A stretch of 56,867 nt of DNA from Micromonospora marina (lineage in GTDB: Bacteria > Actinomycetota > Actinomycetes > Mycobacteriales > Micromonosporaceae). The notes under the pieces are model-generated. The model did no database searches and had not been told where the DNA came from. It saw nothing but the letters and a program-made list of their open reading frames with translations. Positions within the stretch are counted from its first letter, which is position 1; each line of letters starts with the position of its first letter. Shown here in pieces: positions 32,513 through 40,484 of this stretch. The stretch is taken from assembly GCF_900091565.1 (NCBI RefSeq), contig NZ_FMCV01000030.1:1-56867 (forward strand), given 5' to 3'. The position numbers and the translations under genes were made by a program.

Positions 32513-33667
32513 ATGACGCTCACCGTGCTGATGAACGCCGGGCCGTGGCTGTCCGTGCCGCCGCCGGGCTACGGCGGCATCGAGAACGTGATCGCCACGC
32601 TGGTGCCGGAACTGCGCCGGCTGGGCGTACGGGTGGTGCTCGCCTCGGTGGAGAGCAGCACACTGCCGGTCGACGAGCGGATCGCGGTCTTCCCGGACGG
32701 CCAGTTCCACGCGTTGCAGCGGCCGTACAACCAGGTCTGCGGCGTCTCCCAGGCGCACCTGTCCGGGGTGGTGCGGGCGCTGCACGCCCGCGACGACATC
32801 GACCTGGTGCACGACCACGTGGAGGCGGTCGGGCTGGCGACGCTCGCCGCGATGGGCCCGGACGCCCCACCGGTGCTGCACACGCTGCACTGGGATCTCG
32901 CCAAGCACCCGGAGCTGTACGGCAACCTCGACGGCGGCGACCGGGTACGGGTCAACGGCGTGTCCGCCTCGCAGCTGGCACGCGCCCCGGAGGCGCTGCG
33001 CGCCCACTCGGTGGGGCACGTGCACCTGTCCACCCCGCTGGCGGTGGACGCGGACCGGCACGCGCCCGTGGCCAAGGGCGACCACGTGGTGATCCTCGGC
33101 CGGATCAACCCGGGCAAGGGGCAGGACCTGGGCGCCCGGCTGGCGCAGGAGGCCGGCTTCCGGCTGGTGCTGGCCGGGCCGGTCGGCCCGTACCACCGGC
33201 CGGAGGATCTGGCCGCGGCCGGCGACGAGGCCCGGCAGAACCCGGACGTCCGTTTCTTCTACGACGAGGTCGCGCCGCACGTCGACGGCGACCGGGTGCG
33301 CTGGGTCGGCACGGTGGCCGGGTGGGAGCGCGACGACCTGGTCGCCTCGGCGCGGGCGTCGCTGTTCCCGCTGCGCTGGGAGGAGCCGGGCGGCACGGCG
33401 GTGGTCGAGTCGCTGTCGCTCGGCACGCCTGTGGTGTCCACCGCCCGGGGCTGCCTGCCGGAGCTGATCGAGCACGGCCGTACCGGCCTGCTCACCGGCG
33501 ACGAGGAGGAACTGGGTGACCTGGTGCTCGCCGCGGGCGGGCTGGAGCCGGCCGAGTGCCGGCGGGAGGCGGCCCGGCGGTTCACCCCGGCCCGGATGGC
33601 ACAGCGGTACGTGGAGCTGTACGACCGGGTCCGGGCGGGTGTGACGAAGCCGTTGCAGCCGGCCTGA
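32513..33667 (+). CDS. GT4-family glycosyltransferase
   Basis: A 384-residue GT-B glycosyltransferase. The N-terminal PPGYGGIENVIATLVPEL acceptor-side loop and C-terminal LFPLRWEEPGGTAVVESLSLGTPVV (nucleotide-sugar E-x7-E motif, cited by its pieces WEEPGG and VVESLSLG) are clear. Cytoplasmic or membrane-associated. AGAGGA precedes the ATG. It follows gpgS by 28 nt, so it may act on the same glucosyl-glycerate type product or on a lipid or protein acceptor; the sugar cannot be told. Confidence 0.88.
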   Translation: MTLTVLMNAGPWLSVPPPGYGGIENVIATLVPELRRLGVRVVLASVESSTLPVDERIAVFPDGQFHALQRPYNQVCGVSQAHLSGVVRALHARDDIDLVHDHVEAVGLATLAAMGPDAPPVLHTLHWDLAKHPELYGNLDGGDRVRVNGVSASQLARAPEALRAHSVGHVHLSTPLAVDADRHAPVAKGDHVVILGRINPGKGQDLGARLAQEAGFRLVLAGPVGPYHRPEDLAAAGDEARQNPDVRFFYDEVAPHVDGDRVRWVGTVAGWERDDLVASARASLFPLRWEEPGGTAVVESLSLGTPVVSTARGCLPELIEHGRTGLLTGDEEELGDLVLAAGGLEPAECRREAARRFTPARMAQRYVELYDRVRAGVTKPLQPA

Positions 33668-33675
33668 GCGTCACC

Positions 33676-33703
33676 GGCCCGGCCGCCCGAGCGCGGCCGG
33701 GCC
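33676..33703 (+). terminator. Terminator hairpin after GT4 gene
   Basis: A perfect 11-bp inverted repeat (33676-33686 and 33693-33703) with a 6-nt loop, 8 nt past the GT4 stop codon. Confidence 0.65.
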
Positions 33704-33706
33704 GGC

Positions 33707-33731
33707 GTTTGCCCCCGCCGGCCGCGGGAAA
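33707..33731 (+). promoter_or_regulatory. SigB/SigF-type promoter upstream of DUF4383 gene
   Basis: GTTT (33707-33710), 15-nt spacer, GGGAAA (33726-33731), 32 nt before the GTG start and right after the terminator of the previous gene. Confidence 0.55.
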
Positions 33732-33763
33732 CCGGCGCTTCCCGCGGTGGCGAGGAGGCCGGC

Positions 33764-34228
33764 GTGACGAACTCGATGGCGCACTCCCGGGCGCGGCGCA
33801 ACCCGGCCGACGGGCGGGCGCCGGTACGCCGGGTCGCCTCCGGGTTCGCCGTGCTCCTGCTGCTGCTCGGCGCGCTGGGCTTCGTGCCGGGTGTCACCAG
33901 CGACTACGCGGACCTGCGCTTCGCCGGGCCGGGCTCCGGCGCCCGGTTGTTCGGTGTGTTCCAGGTCTCGGCGGTGCACAACCTGGTGCACCTGGTGCTC
34001 GGCGTGGCCGGGCTGGTGCTGGCCCGTACCGTCGCCGGCGCCCGCGCGTTCCTGGTCGGAGCCGGTGCGGTCTATCTGGCGCTGTGGCTCTTCGGTCTGG
34101 CGGTGGACAGGCGCGACGCGGCGAACGCGCTCGCGGTCAACCGCGCCGACTCGTGGCTGCACCTGCTGCTGGGCGCCGCCATGCTGGCGCTGGGGCTGGT
34201 CACGGCGCGGCGCGGGGATCGCCGCTGA
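33764..34228 (+). CDS. DUF4383 membrane protein
   Basis: A 154-residue membrane protein with four hydrophobic segments (about 28-45, 62-88, 92-108, 130-148). The motif FGVFQVSAVHNLVHLVLG is the DUF4383 hallmark. Function unknown; common in actinobacterial stress loci. The GTG start at 33764 follows GAGGAGG by 6 nt; a downstream ATG (MAHS) is possible but less well placed. A stress-type promoter is upstream. Confidence 0.85.
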   Translation: MTNSMAHSRARRNPADGRAPVRRVASGFAVLLLLLGALGFVPGVTSDYADLRFAGPGSGARLFGVFQVSAVHNLVHLVLGVAGLVLARTVAGARAFLVGAGAVYLALWLFGLAVDRRDAANALAVNRADSWLHLLLGAAMLALGLVTARRGDRR

Positions 34229-34256
34229 CCTGTGGCCCGGCGGTCCCCGGCGCCCG

Positions 34257-34282
34257 GTTTCGCCGGTCCGGGCCCCGGGTAC
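34257..34282 (+). promoter_or_regulatory. SigB/SigF-type promoter upstream of STAS-HATPase gene
   Basis: GTTT (34257-34260), 16-nt spacer, GGGTAC (34277-34282): a full match, about 80 nt before the ATG. Confidence 0.7.
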
Positions 34283-34363
34283 GTCCGTAGTCCTCCGGTT
34301 GCGGGCAGGCGGCGAGCGTCCCGGCCGGCGTCCCTGTGGCGATGAGAAGGAAACGAGGCGGCG

Positions 34364-35095
34364 ATGGTGACCCGGATCAGGTGCGAGGTCCGCGACGAGT
34401 CGCCGGTCACTGTCGTACGGCTGGCCGGAGCGCTCGACCTGGGCACGATGCGTGCGGTGCACGAGGTGCTCGACAACTGCCTCGCCGCGCAGCCGGACGC
34501 TCTGGTGGTCGACCTGGAGGAGGTCGAGGTCGGCGAGCCGCTGGCGCTGTCCGTCTTCGCCGCCGCCGCGCGGCGCGCCGCCGACTGGCCGGCGGTGCCG
34601 ATGGTGCTCGCCGCGCCCTGCGCCGAGACGGCGGCCTGGCTGAACGAGACCACCGCCTGCCGGGTGGTGCCGGTGCGCCGGGACTGCGCCGAGGCGACGG
34701 CGCTGGCCGGGGCGGAGGCGGCACCCCGGCTGCGGGCCCGGCTGGAGCCGGTCGCCGGCGCCTGCCGGCGGGCCCGGGAGCTGGTCACGGAGGCGTGCGG
34801 CAGGTGGAACGTGCCGGAGCTGGCCGGGCCGGCGTCACTGGTGCTCACCGAGCTGGTCGGCAACGTGGTGCGGCACGCCGGCACCCCGATGCACGTCACG
34901 CTGACGCTGCGCCGGCCGTACCTGCGGGTCGCGGTGATGGACGGCAGCCCGGCCGACGCCCGTGCCGTGAGCAGCCGCGATCCGCGTGCCGAGGGCGGCC
35001 GCGGGCTGATGCTGGTCCGCGAGCTGACCCAGCGCTGGGGCAGCACTCCGGTCGGTGCCGGCAAGGTCGTCTGGGCCATGCTCCCGGCGAACTGA
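34364..35095 (+). CDS. STAS domain fused to RsbW-like ATPase
   Basis: A 243-residue protein: residues 5-105 look like a STAS (anti-anti-sigma-like) domain (VVRLAGALDLGTMRAVHEVL, then LVVDLEEVEVGEP), and 125-243 a GHKL/HATPase_c_2 domain (N box VLTELVGNVVRHAG, G1 VAVMDGSP, G2 EGGRGLMLVREL). The usual phosphorylatable Ser/Thr of SpoIIAA-type STAS domains, expected after the VEV strand, appears to be Gly/Glu (EVGEPL), so this STAS domain is probably not a substrate. It could be an anti-sigma kinase with a built-in antagonist or a switch for the SigB-type factor encoded 3 kb away. It carries its own stress promoter. Confidence 0.82.
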   Translation: MVTRIRCEVRDESPVTVVRLAGALDLGTMRAVHEVLDNCLAAQPDALVVDLEEVEVGEPLALSVFAAAARRAADWPAVPMVLAAPCAETAAWLNETTACRVVPVRRDCAEATALAGAEAAPRLRARLEPVAGACRRARELVTEACGRWNVPELAGPASLVLTELVGNVVRHAGTPMHVTLTLRRPYLRVAVMDGSPADARAVSSRDPRAEGGRGLMLVRELTQRWGSTPVGAGKVVWAMLPAN

Positions 35096-35116
35096 CCGAA
35101 TTCTCCACTCTCGCCT

Positions 35117-35142
35117 GGTTACATGGGCAGAGGGCCGGGTAC
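35117..35142 (+). promoter_or_regulatory. SigB/SigF-type promoter upstream of ctaD
   Basis: GGTT (35117-35120, fits GNNT), 16-nt spacer, GGGTAC (35137-35142), 41 nt before the ctaD ATG. Confidence 0.55.
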
Positions 35143-35182
35143 GCCCGCCCGTCCTGTCTGTCGTCACACGGGGTGAGATGCC

Positions 35183-37186
35183 ATGCCCAAGCGGGTAGTC
35201 ACGGAACCGGCGCGAGACCGAGGGCCCGCGATCCTCGCGCCGGCCCGGTTCGGGGGCTATCCCGGGCCCGTGCGGGAGGCGGTGAAGGGCAACGCGCTGT
35301 GGCGGTTGCTGCGCACCACCGACGCCAAGCAGATCGGCCTGCTCTACCTGGTCACGTCGTTCGGATACTTCATCGTCGGCGGGGTCATGGCGATGGTCAT
35401 CCGGGTGGAGCTGGCCCGGCCCGGGATGCAGCTCGTCTCCCCCGAGCAGTACAACCAGATGTTCACCATGCACGGCACGATCATGCTGCTGCTGTTCGCC
35501 ACCCCGCTGTTCTTCGGGTTCGCCAACTACCTGGTGCCGCTGCAGATCGGCGCCGCCGACGTGGCGTTCCCCCGGTTGAACGCGTTCGCGTACTGGCTGT
35601 ACTTCCTGGGCGCGCTGATGGTCGTGGGCGGGTTCGCCACCCCGGGCGGCGCGGCGGACTTCGGCTGGACGGCGTACACGCCGCTGAGCACCGCGCCACA
35701 CTCCCCCGGCGTCGGCGGGAACCTGTGGGTGGTCGGCCTGGCCGTGTCCGGCCTGGGCACGATCCTCGGCGCGGTCAACGTGATCACCACGATCGTGACG
35801 TTGCGCGCGCCGGGCATGACCATGTTCCGGATGCCGATCTTCACCTGGAACGCGCTGCTCACCAGCGTCCTGGTGATTTTCGTGTTCCCGCTGCTGGCCG
35901 CCGCGCTGATGGCGCTCGCCTCGGACCGGATCCTGCACTCGCACGTCTACGACCCGACGACCGCCGGGCCGATGCTCTGGCAGCACCTGTTCTGGTTCTT
36001 CGGCCACCCCGAGGTCTACATCGTCGCGCTGCCGTTCTTCGGCATCATCACCGAGATCATCCCGGTGTTCTCCCGCAAGCCGATCTTCGGTTACACCGGC
36101 CTGGTGCTGGCCACCATCGCCATCACCGTGCTGTCCATGACGGTCTGGGCGCACCACATGTTCGCCACCGGGCAGGTACTGCTGCCGTTCTTCAGCATCC
36201 TGAGCTACCTGATCGCGGTCCCCACGGGAGTGAAGTTCTTCAACTGGATCGGCACCATGTGGAAGGGACAGCTCACATTCGAGACGCCGATGCTGTTCGC
36301 CATCGGCTTCCTGGTGACGTTCCTGCTCGGCGGCCTGACCGGGGTGCTGCTGGCCAGCCCGCCGGTCGACTTCCACGTCACCGACAGCTACTTCGTGGTG
36401 GCGCACTTCCACTACGTCATGTTCGGGACCATCGTGTTCGCCGCGTTCGGCGGCCTCTACTTCTGGTTCCCGAAGATGACCGGGCGGCTGCTCGACGAGC
36501 GGCTGGGCAAGGTGCACTTCTGGACGATGTTCATCGGCTTCCACGCCACCTTCCTGGTGCAGCACTGGCTCGGCAGCGAAGGCATGCCCCGCCGGTACGC
36601 CGACTACCTGCCCGGCGACGGCTTCACCACGCTGAACACCATCTCCAGCATCGGCTCGTTCGTGCTCGGCGCGTCCACCCTGTTCGTGATCTGGAACATC
36701 TGGAAGTCGTGGCGGTACGGCGCGATGGTCACAGTCGACGACCCGTGGGGCTTCGGCAACTCGCTGGAGTGGGCCACCACCTGCCCGCCGCCGCTGCGCA
36801 ACTTCGACCGGATGCCGCGCATCCGCTCCGAGCGGCCGGCGTTCGACCTCAAGTACGGGCCGCTCGTCTCCGACCTGGGCCGGGACCTGCCGCAGCGCAC
36901 CACCAAACCGCCGCAGTCGTTCCGCGAGGAGCTGCACCACGAGCGGCACGTGCCGGAGTCGCCGTCGGCGGGCGGCGCGTACGGGGCACGCGAGGCGGTG
37001 GAGTACCAGCCGGCGCCGCAGTCCGGCGCGCGTCCGGTGGAGGTGCCGGAGCCGGAGGAGGTGCGTCGGCCCAGCTTCGAGGAGACCGACGAGCCGGAGG
37101 GCAGCGCGCTCAACGCCGAACGCGCCGACCAGCCCAACGACAGGTGGCGGCACCCGCGCGGGCACGGGGACACCCCGGAGAACTGA
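35183..37186 (+). CDS. ctaD: Cytochrome c oxidase subunit I (aa3-type)
   Basis: A 667-residue haem-copper oxidase subunit I with 12 membrane segments. Key ligands are present: HGTIM (low-spin haem His), FGHPEVYI (CuB His and cross-linked Tyr), VWAHHMF (two CuB His), and HFHYVMFG (haem a3 and haem a His). The hydrophilic tail from about 570 is longer than usual and rich in Pro and Glu. It stands alone: no ctaC, ctaE or qcr genes are near, so it is probably an extra copy that pairs with subunits encoded elsewhere. A stress-type promoter and a terminator bound it. Confidence 0.95.
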   Translation: MPKRVVTEPARDRGPAILAPARFGGYPGPVREAVKGNALWRLLRTTDAKQIGLLYLVTSFGYFIVGGVMAMVIRVELARPGMQLVSPEQYNQMFTMHGTIMLLLFATPLFFGFANYLVPLQIGAADVAFPRLNAFAYWLYFLGALMVVGGFATPGGAADFGWTAYTPLSTAPHSPGVGGNLWVVGLAVSGLGTILGAVNVITTIVTLRAPGMTMFRMPIFTWNALLTSVLVIFVFPLLAAALMALASDRILHSHVYDPTTAGPMLWQHLFWFFGHPEVYIVALPFFGIITEIIPVFSRKPIFGYTGLVLATIAITVLSMTVWAHHMFATGQVLLPFFSILSYLIAVPTGVKFFNWIGTMWKGQLTFETPMLFAIGFLVTFLLGGLTGVLLASPPVDFHVTDSYFVVAHFHYVMFGTIVFAAFGGLYFWFPKMTGRLLDERLGKVHFWTMFIGFHATFLVQHWLGSEGMPRRYADYLPGDGFTTLNTISSIGSFVLGASTLFVIWNIWKSWRYGAMVTVDDPWGFGNSLEWATTCPPPLRNFDRMPRIRSERPAFDLKYGPLVSDLGRDLPQRTTKPPQSFREELHHERHVPESPSAGGAYGAREAVEYQPAPQSGARPVEVPEPEEVRRPSFEETDEPEGSALNAERADQPNDRWRHPRGHGDTPEN

Positions 37187-37196
37187 GACGGCGGAC

Positions 37197-37226
37197 GAGG
37201 GCCGGCACCGTGCGGTGCCGGCCCTC
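37197..37226 (+). terminator. Terminator hairpin after ctaD
   Basis: A 13-bp perfect stem with a GTGC loop, beginning 10 nt after the ctaD stop. It also lies 60 nt past the end of the convergent sigma-factor gene. Confidence 0.75.
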
Positions 37227-37286
37227 TCGTCGTACGCCGCGCGCCGGCTTTCCGTGGCGGGAGCCGGCGCGTCACGTGCCGGTCTC

Positions 37287-38420
37287 TCAGTCGGCGGCGG
37301 GCAGTCCCGCCGCGGTCAGCGAGCGGAGCACCGCCGGCTGCACCCGGGTCAGCCGCAGCGGCACCCCGGTACGCGCGGCGGCCTCCCGGCCGGCCATCAG
37401 CGCGGCGATCCCGCCGGCGTCGAAGCCGCCGGCGCCGACCAGGTCGACCACCACCTCGCGGGGTTGCCCGGTGACCGCCTGGAGCACCGCCCGGCGCAAC
37501 TGGTCCGCGCCGGCCCGGTCCACCTCGCCGCCGACCTCGACGACCACCCGGTCGCCGTTCTGCTTCACCGAGATCCGCGCCTTCGCCGGCACGGCCTCGG
37601 CCGTGCCGTTCTGCCAGGGCGGCGGTGCGTCGGCGAGCATCGCCTGACGCAGCCAGGTCAGCGCCCGCGACAGCAGCCGGGACACGTGCATCTGCGAGAT
37701 GCCGAACCGGGCGGCGATCTCCGCCTGGGTCTGGTTGCCGTAGAAGCGCATCGCCAGGATGCGGCGCTCCCGCCAGGGCAGCCGGTGCAGCAGGCCGCTG
37801 ACCGTGACCCGGTCGTCCACCGACTCCAGCGCGTGGTCGGACTCGCCGACCAGGTCGCCGAACTCGGCCGAGCTCTCCCCGCCCACCGGCGCGTTGAGCG
37901 AGGCCGGGCTGTAGCCGGCGGCCGACTCCAGCGCGGCGAGGATCTCCTCCTCCGGCGTCTCCAGCCGGACGGACAGCTCGGCCACGGTCGGGGCGCGGGA
38001 CAGCTCGCTGGTCAGCGTCGCCGTCGCCTGACCCACCTCGAGGATCAGGTCCCGCAGCCGGCGCGGGACGTGGACGCCCCAGGTGCGGTCGCGGAAGTGC
38101 CGCTTGATCTCGCCGACGATGGTGATGGCCGCGTACGCGGTGAACGAACCGCGTTCCGGGTCGTACCTGTCGACGGCGTTGACCAGGCCGAGACGGGCCA
38201 CCTGCTCCAGATCCTCCAGCGGCTCACCGCGCCCGCGGTAGCGGCGGGCGAGCCGACCGGCGAACGGCAGCGCGAACCGGACCAGGTCGTCGCGCGCCTC
38301 CTGCCGCCGCTCCGGTGGCAGGCCCTCGATCCGGGCCGCGTACGCGAGCGCCGCCGCGTCCAGGTCCTCCAGACCCCGGTCGGTGGTCGGTGGTGTGGGT
38401 GTGGTGGTCTGTCCGAACAT
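37287..38420 (-). CDS. SigB/SigF-family sigma factor fused to a C-terminal STAS domain
   Basis: A 377-residue protein. Residues 15-265 are a group 3 (SigB/F/G) sigma factor: region 2 (LEQVARLGLVNAVDRYDPER, FTAYAAITIVGEIKRHFRD), region 3 (TVAELSVRLETPEEEILAAL) and region 4 helix-turn-helix (RILAMRFYGNQTQAEIAARF, SQMHVSRLLSRAL). Residues 280-377 are a STAS domain (VVVEVGGEVDRAGADQLRRA; VVVDLVGAGGFDAGGIAALM). The fusion probably lets a partner-switching anti-sigma factor be bound in cis. GAGGGGGC precedes the ATG. Promoters of the type this family reads are frequent in the window, though none is seen upstream of this gene. Confidence 0.9.
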   Translation of the reverse strand: MFGQTTTPTPPTTDRGLEDLDAAALAYAARIEGLPPERRQEARDDLVRFALPFAGRLARRYRGRGEPLEDLEQVARLGLVNAVDRYDPERGSFTAYAAITIVGEIKRHFRDRTWGVHVPRRLRDLILEVGQATATLTSELSRAPTVAELSVRLETPEEEILAALESAAGYSPASLNAPVGGESSAEFGDLVGESDHALESVDDRVTVSGLLHRLPWRERRILAMRFYGNQTQAEIAARFGISQMHVSRLLSRALTWLRQAMLADAPPPWQNGTAEAVPAKARISVKQNGDRVVVEVGGEVDRAGADQLRRAVLQAVTGQPREVVVDLVGAGGFDAGGIAALMAGREAAARTGVPLRLTRVQPAVLRSLTAAGLPAAD

Positions 38421-38665
38421 CCGCGCCCCCTCGCCGAAGAACCCCCGCCCGGTCGGAACCGGTCGTGCGCGTGGTCGGACCACGCACCGGGTGAGGAAGT
38501 TGGGTTACGTGACGGATACGTCGAAGGCGGTGGCTGCCCGCCGCACGGCGTCGTGGGCCGTTTCGCGGCGAGCGGTCTTCCCGCTCCGTAGGTACTCAAT
38601 CACGGACCGCAGGATCGCGAGGAAGTTTCGCCAGGTTGGCCGGACAGCCGGTCCCGGCGGCGGGT
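38421..38665. other. 245-bp gap upstream of sigma factor gene
   Basis: No gene, repeat or stress-type promoter is seen on the minus strand here. It must hold the sigma factor promoter, and perhaps a terminator for the 470-residue gene, but no clear boxes or hairpin were recognised. Confidence 0.35.
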
Positions 38666-40078
38666 TCAGCAGACCAGCAGACCCTGGTGCGCGCCCGCGT
38701 CACGCAGCGCGGTGAGGGCCTCGGCCATCCGCAGCGGCGGCGGCGCGGGCAGGTCGCAGGGCTGGTTGCGCAACACCTCCGTGGCACGTCGGGTCGGTAC
38801 CGAGGCGACCGGGTAGCCGCGCGCGGCACCCCGGTCCAGGGCCCGCCGACGGCGCCCGAAGCCGGCCACCGCCAGCCACTGGGGCAGGCCCGCGTACGCG
38901 GGCGAACGCAGGCCGGGCGGCTCGGGCAGCACGTCCACCGAGCTGAACGGCTCGCTGCCGGCCAGCCACCACTCCACGCCCGCGACCCGGCGCGTGGTGG
39001 CGTTCTCGCACCAGTAGGGCACCAGGCCGGCCCGCACCACCTGCCCCGGGTCGAGCAGCCGGCCGCACTCCACCACCAGCCGGTTACCGGTCTTGCCGGC
39101 CCGCCGCAGCCAGCCCCGGTACAGGTCGGCGGTCACCGCGCTCAGCGCGTCCGGCTGCGGCACGACCACCCGGTGCAGCGGATGCCCGTGCCGGTCGCCG
39201 AAGGAGCGGGCGTCGTGCTCGAAACCGGACTCCACGCCGTGTTCGGCGAACGCGCCCGCCACCGTGACCTCCGGCGCCGTCCAGCGCGTCTCCTCGCCAC
39301 CGGCCGCGCGCAGCACCCGGCCCAGCGCGCGGGCGTCCGGGTGGAAGTCGACCGGGTCCAAGCCGCCGGCCGGACAGCCGGCCTGGAAGCTGTGCCCGTC
39401 GCCGCGGTCCCGTACCGGCCAGGTGCGGGCGTCGTGCAGCAGCAGCACCGGCGCGGCCGGTTCCAGCCGGTCGGACAGGAAGCGCGCGTACGCCTCCGGC
39501 AACGTGCGCCAGCGCACCGCGAACGTCACCGCCGCGCCCGCCGCCGCGCCCCGGCTGGCCGGACAGTGCACCTGGCGTACGTGCACGCGCGGGTTGGCGT
39601 CGAGCAGCCGGGCCGCCAGCGTCGCCCCGTGCGCGTACGCGGCGTCCGGGCGGTCCACCGCCCCCCGGGCCCACTGGCCGGCCAGTTCGAACCCGGCCGG
39701 GAGCCAGGGCACGCCCAGCGCCGCCGCGAGGTGGGCCGCGGCACCGTGCGGCGAGCCGAGCAGCACGCCGGGGTAACGCCGGTCCGGGTACTGCCCGGTG
39801 AACCACCCGGCCACCCGCTCGGCGTCCACGGCAGCGATCTCGTCGGTGGTGAGCGCCGCCCGCCCGGCGGCCCGGACGGCGGCGGCCCGGCGTACCGGCT
39901 CGGGGGCGCCGGTGAGGCGGGACAGCGGACCCGGGTGGCCGAGGTCGCCGCAGTCGTCGCCGCGCAGCGCCCGGGCGGTCGCGGCGACCAGGACCCGGGC
40001 GGCGCTGCCGGCCGCCACCACCCGCTCCGGGGGCAGCCCCGCGCCGTTGACCGGCGTCCGTTCGACTCGTTCGCTCAC
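38666..40078 (-). CDS. Conserved protein of unknown function, 470 residues
   Basis: I do not recognise a named domain. The protein is soluble, Ala/Arg-rich, with few low-complexity stretches. Visible landmarks are PDRRYPGVLLGSPHGAAAHLA near 110, VHVRQVHCPASRG near 190, TWPVRDRGDGHSFQAG near 255, LYRGWLRRAGKTGNRLVVEC near 355 and GLVPYWCENATTRR near 385. The PGVLLGSPHGAAAHL pattern and a His/Asp-rich middle suggest an enzyme rather than a structural protein. The GTG at 40078 is used. It has a good stress-type promoter so close that the mRNA may be almost leaderless. Confidence 0.75.
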   Translation of the reverse strand: MSERVERTPVNGAGLPPERVVAAGSAARVLVAATARALRGDDCGDLGHPGPLSRLTGAPEPVRRAAAVRAAGRAALTTDEIAAVDAERVAGWFTGQYPDRRYPGVLLGSPHGAAAHLAAALGVPWLPAGFELAGQWARGAVDRPDAAYAHGATLAARLLDANPRVHVRQVHCPASRGAAAGAAVTFAVRWRTLPEAYARFLSDRLEPAAPVLLLHDARTWPVRDRGDGHSFQAGCPAGGLDPVDFHPDARALGRVLRAAGGEETRWTAPEVTVAGAFAEHGVESGFEHDARSFGDRHGHPLHRVVVPQPDALSAVTADLYRGWLRRAGKTGNRLVVECGRLLDPGQVVRAGLVPYWCENATTRRVAGVEWWLAGSEPFSSVDVLPEPPGLRSPAYAGLPQWLAVAGFGRRRRALDRGAARGYPVASVPTRRATEVLRNQPCDLPAPPPLRMAEALTALRDAGAHQGLLVC

Positions 40079-40090
40079 CACGCGGCCCGG

Positions 40091-40115
40091 CTTCCCGTCC
40101 CTCTGGGGTCTAAAC
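40091..40115 (-). promoter_or_regulatory. SigB/SigF-type promoter upstream of 470-residue protein gene
   Basis: On the minus strand GTTT (40115-40112), 15-nt spacer, GGGAAG (40096-40091). The -10 box lies only 12 nt from the GTG start. Confidence 0.5.
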
Positions 40116-40216
40116 GGGGCATCTCCCCACGGGTCAGGACCAAGGCCCGCCCGGTATCGGCACCGCCCGCGGCACCCAGGTACGCCGTCGCGCCGCGTGG
40201 CCGTCGTCGCGGGCGG

Positions 40217-40241
40217 GTTTGGGCCGGACCGGGACGGGCAC
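40217..40241 (+). promoter_or_regulatory. Possible SigB-type promoter of CDGSH gene (GGGCAC variant)
   Basis: GTTT (40217-40220), 15-nt spacer, GGGCAC (40236-40241), 10 nt before the ATG. One mismatch from GGGTAC; the same variant appears upstream of two other genes here. Confidence 0.35.
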
Positions 40242-40251
40242 TGCACCGCGC

Positions 40252-40476
40252 ATGCCCGACGACGACAGCACCCCGGCGGCGACCATCACCCCGTACCGGG
40301 ACGGACCACTGCTGGTACGCGGCGACTTCGCGTTGGTGACGCCCGAGGGCACGCCGATCGAGACGCGCCGGGGCACCGTCGCGTTGTGCCGGTGCGGCAA
40401 GAGCTCGATCAAGCCGTTCTGCGACGGCACGCACAAGGTGGCGGGCTTCCGCGCCGGCAGCGACCGCGAGGGCTGA
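40252..40476 (+). CDS. CDGSH iron-sulfur domain protein
   Basis: A 74-residue protein with the complete CDGSH-type cluster motif: LCRCGKSSIKPFCDGTHK, in which three Cys and one His bind a labile 2Fe-2S cluster. Such proteins take part in redox sensing or cluster and electron transfer. No membrane anchor. It is convergent with, and 8 nt from, a diiron oxidase-like gene, a pairing I have seen in other actinomycetes and which suggests a shared iron or redox role. Confidence 0.9.
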   Translation: MPDDDSTPAATITPYRDGPLLVRGDFALVTPEGTPIETRRGTVALCRCGKSSIKPFCDGTHKVAGFRAGSDREG

Positions 40477-40484
40477 CCCCGGGG

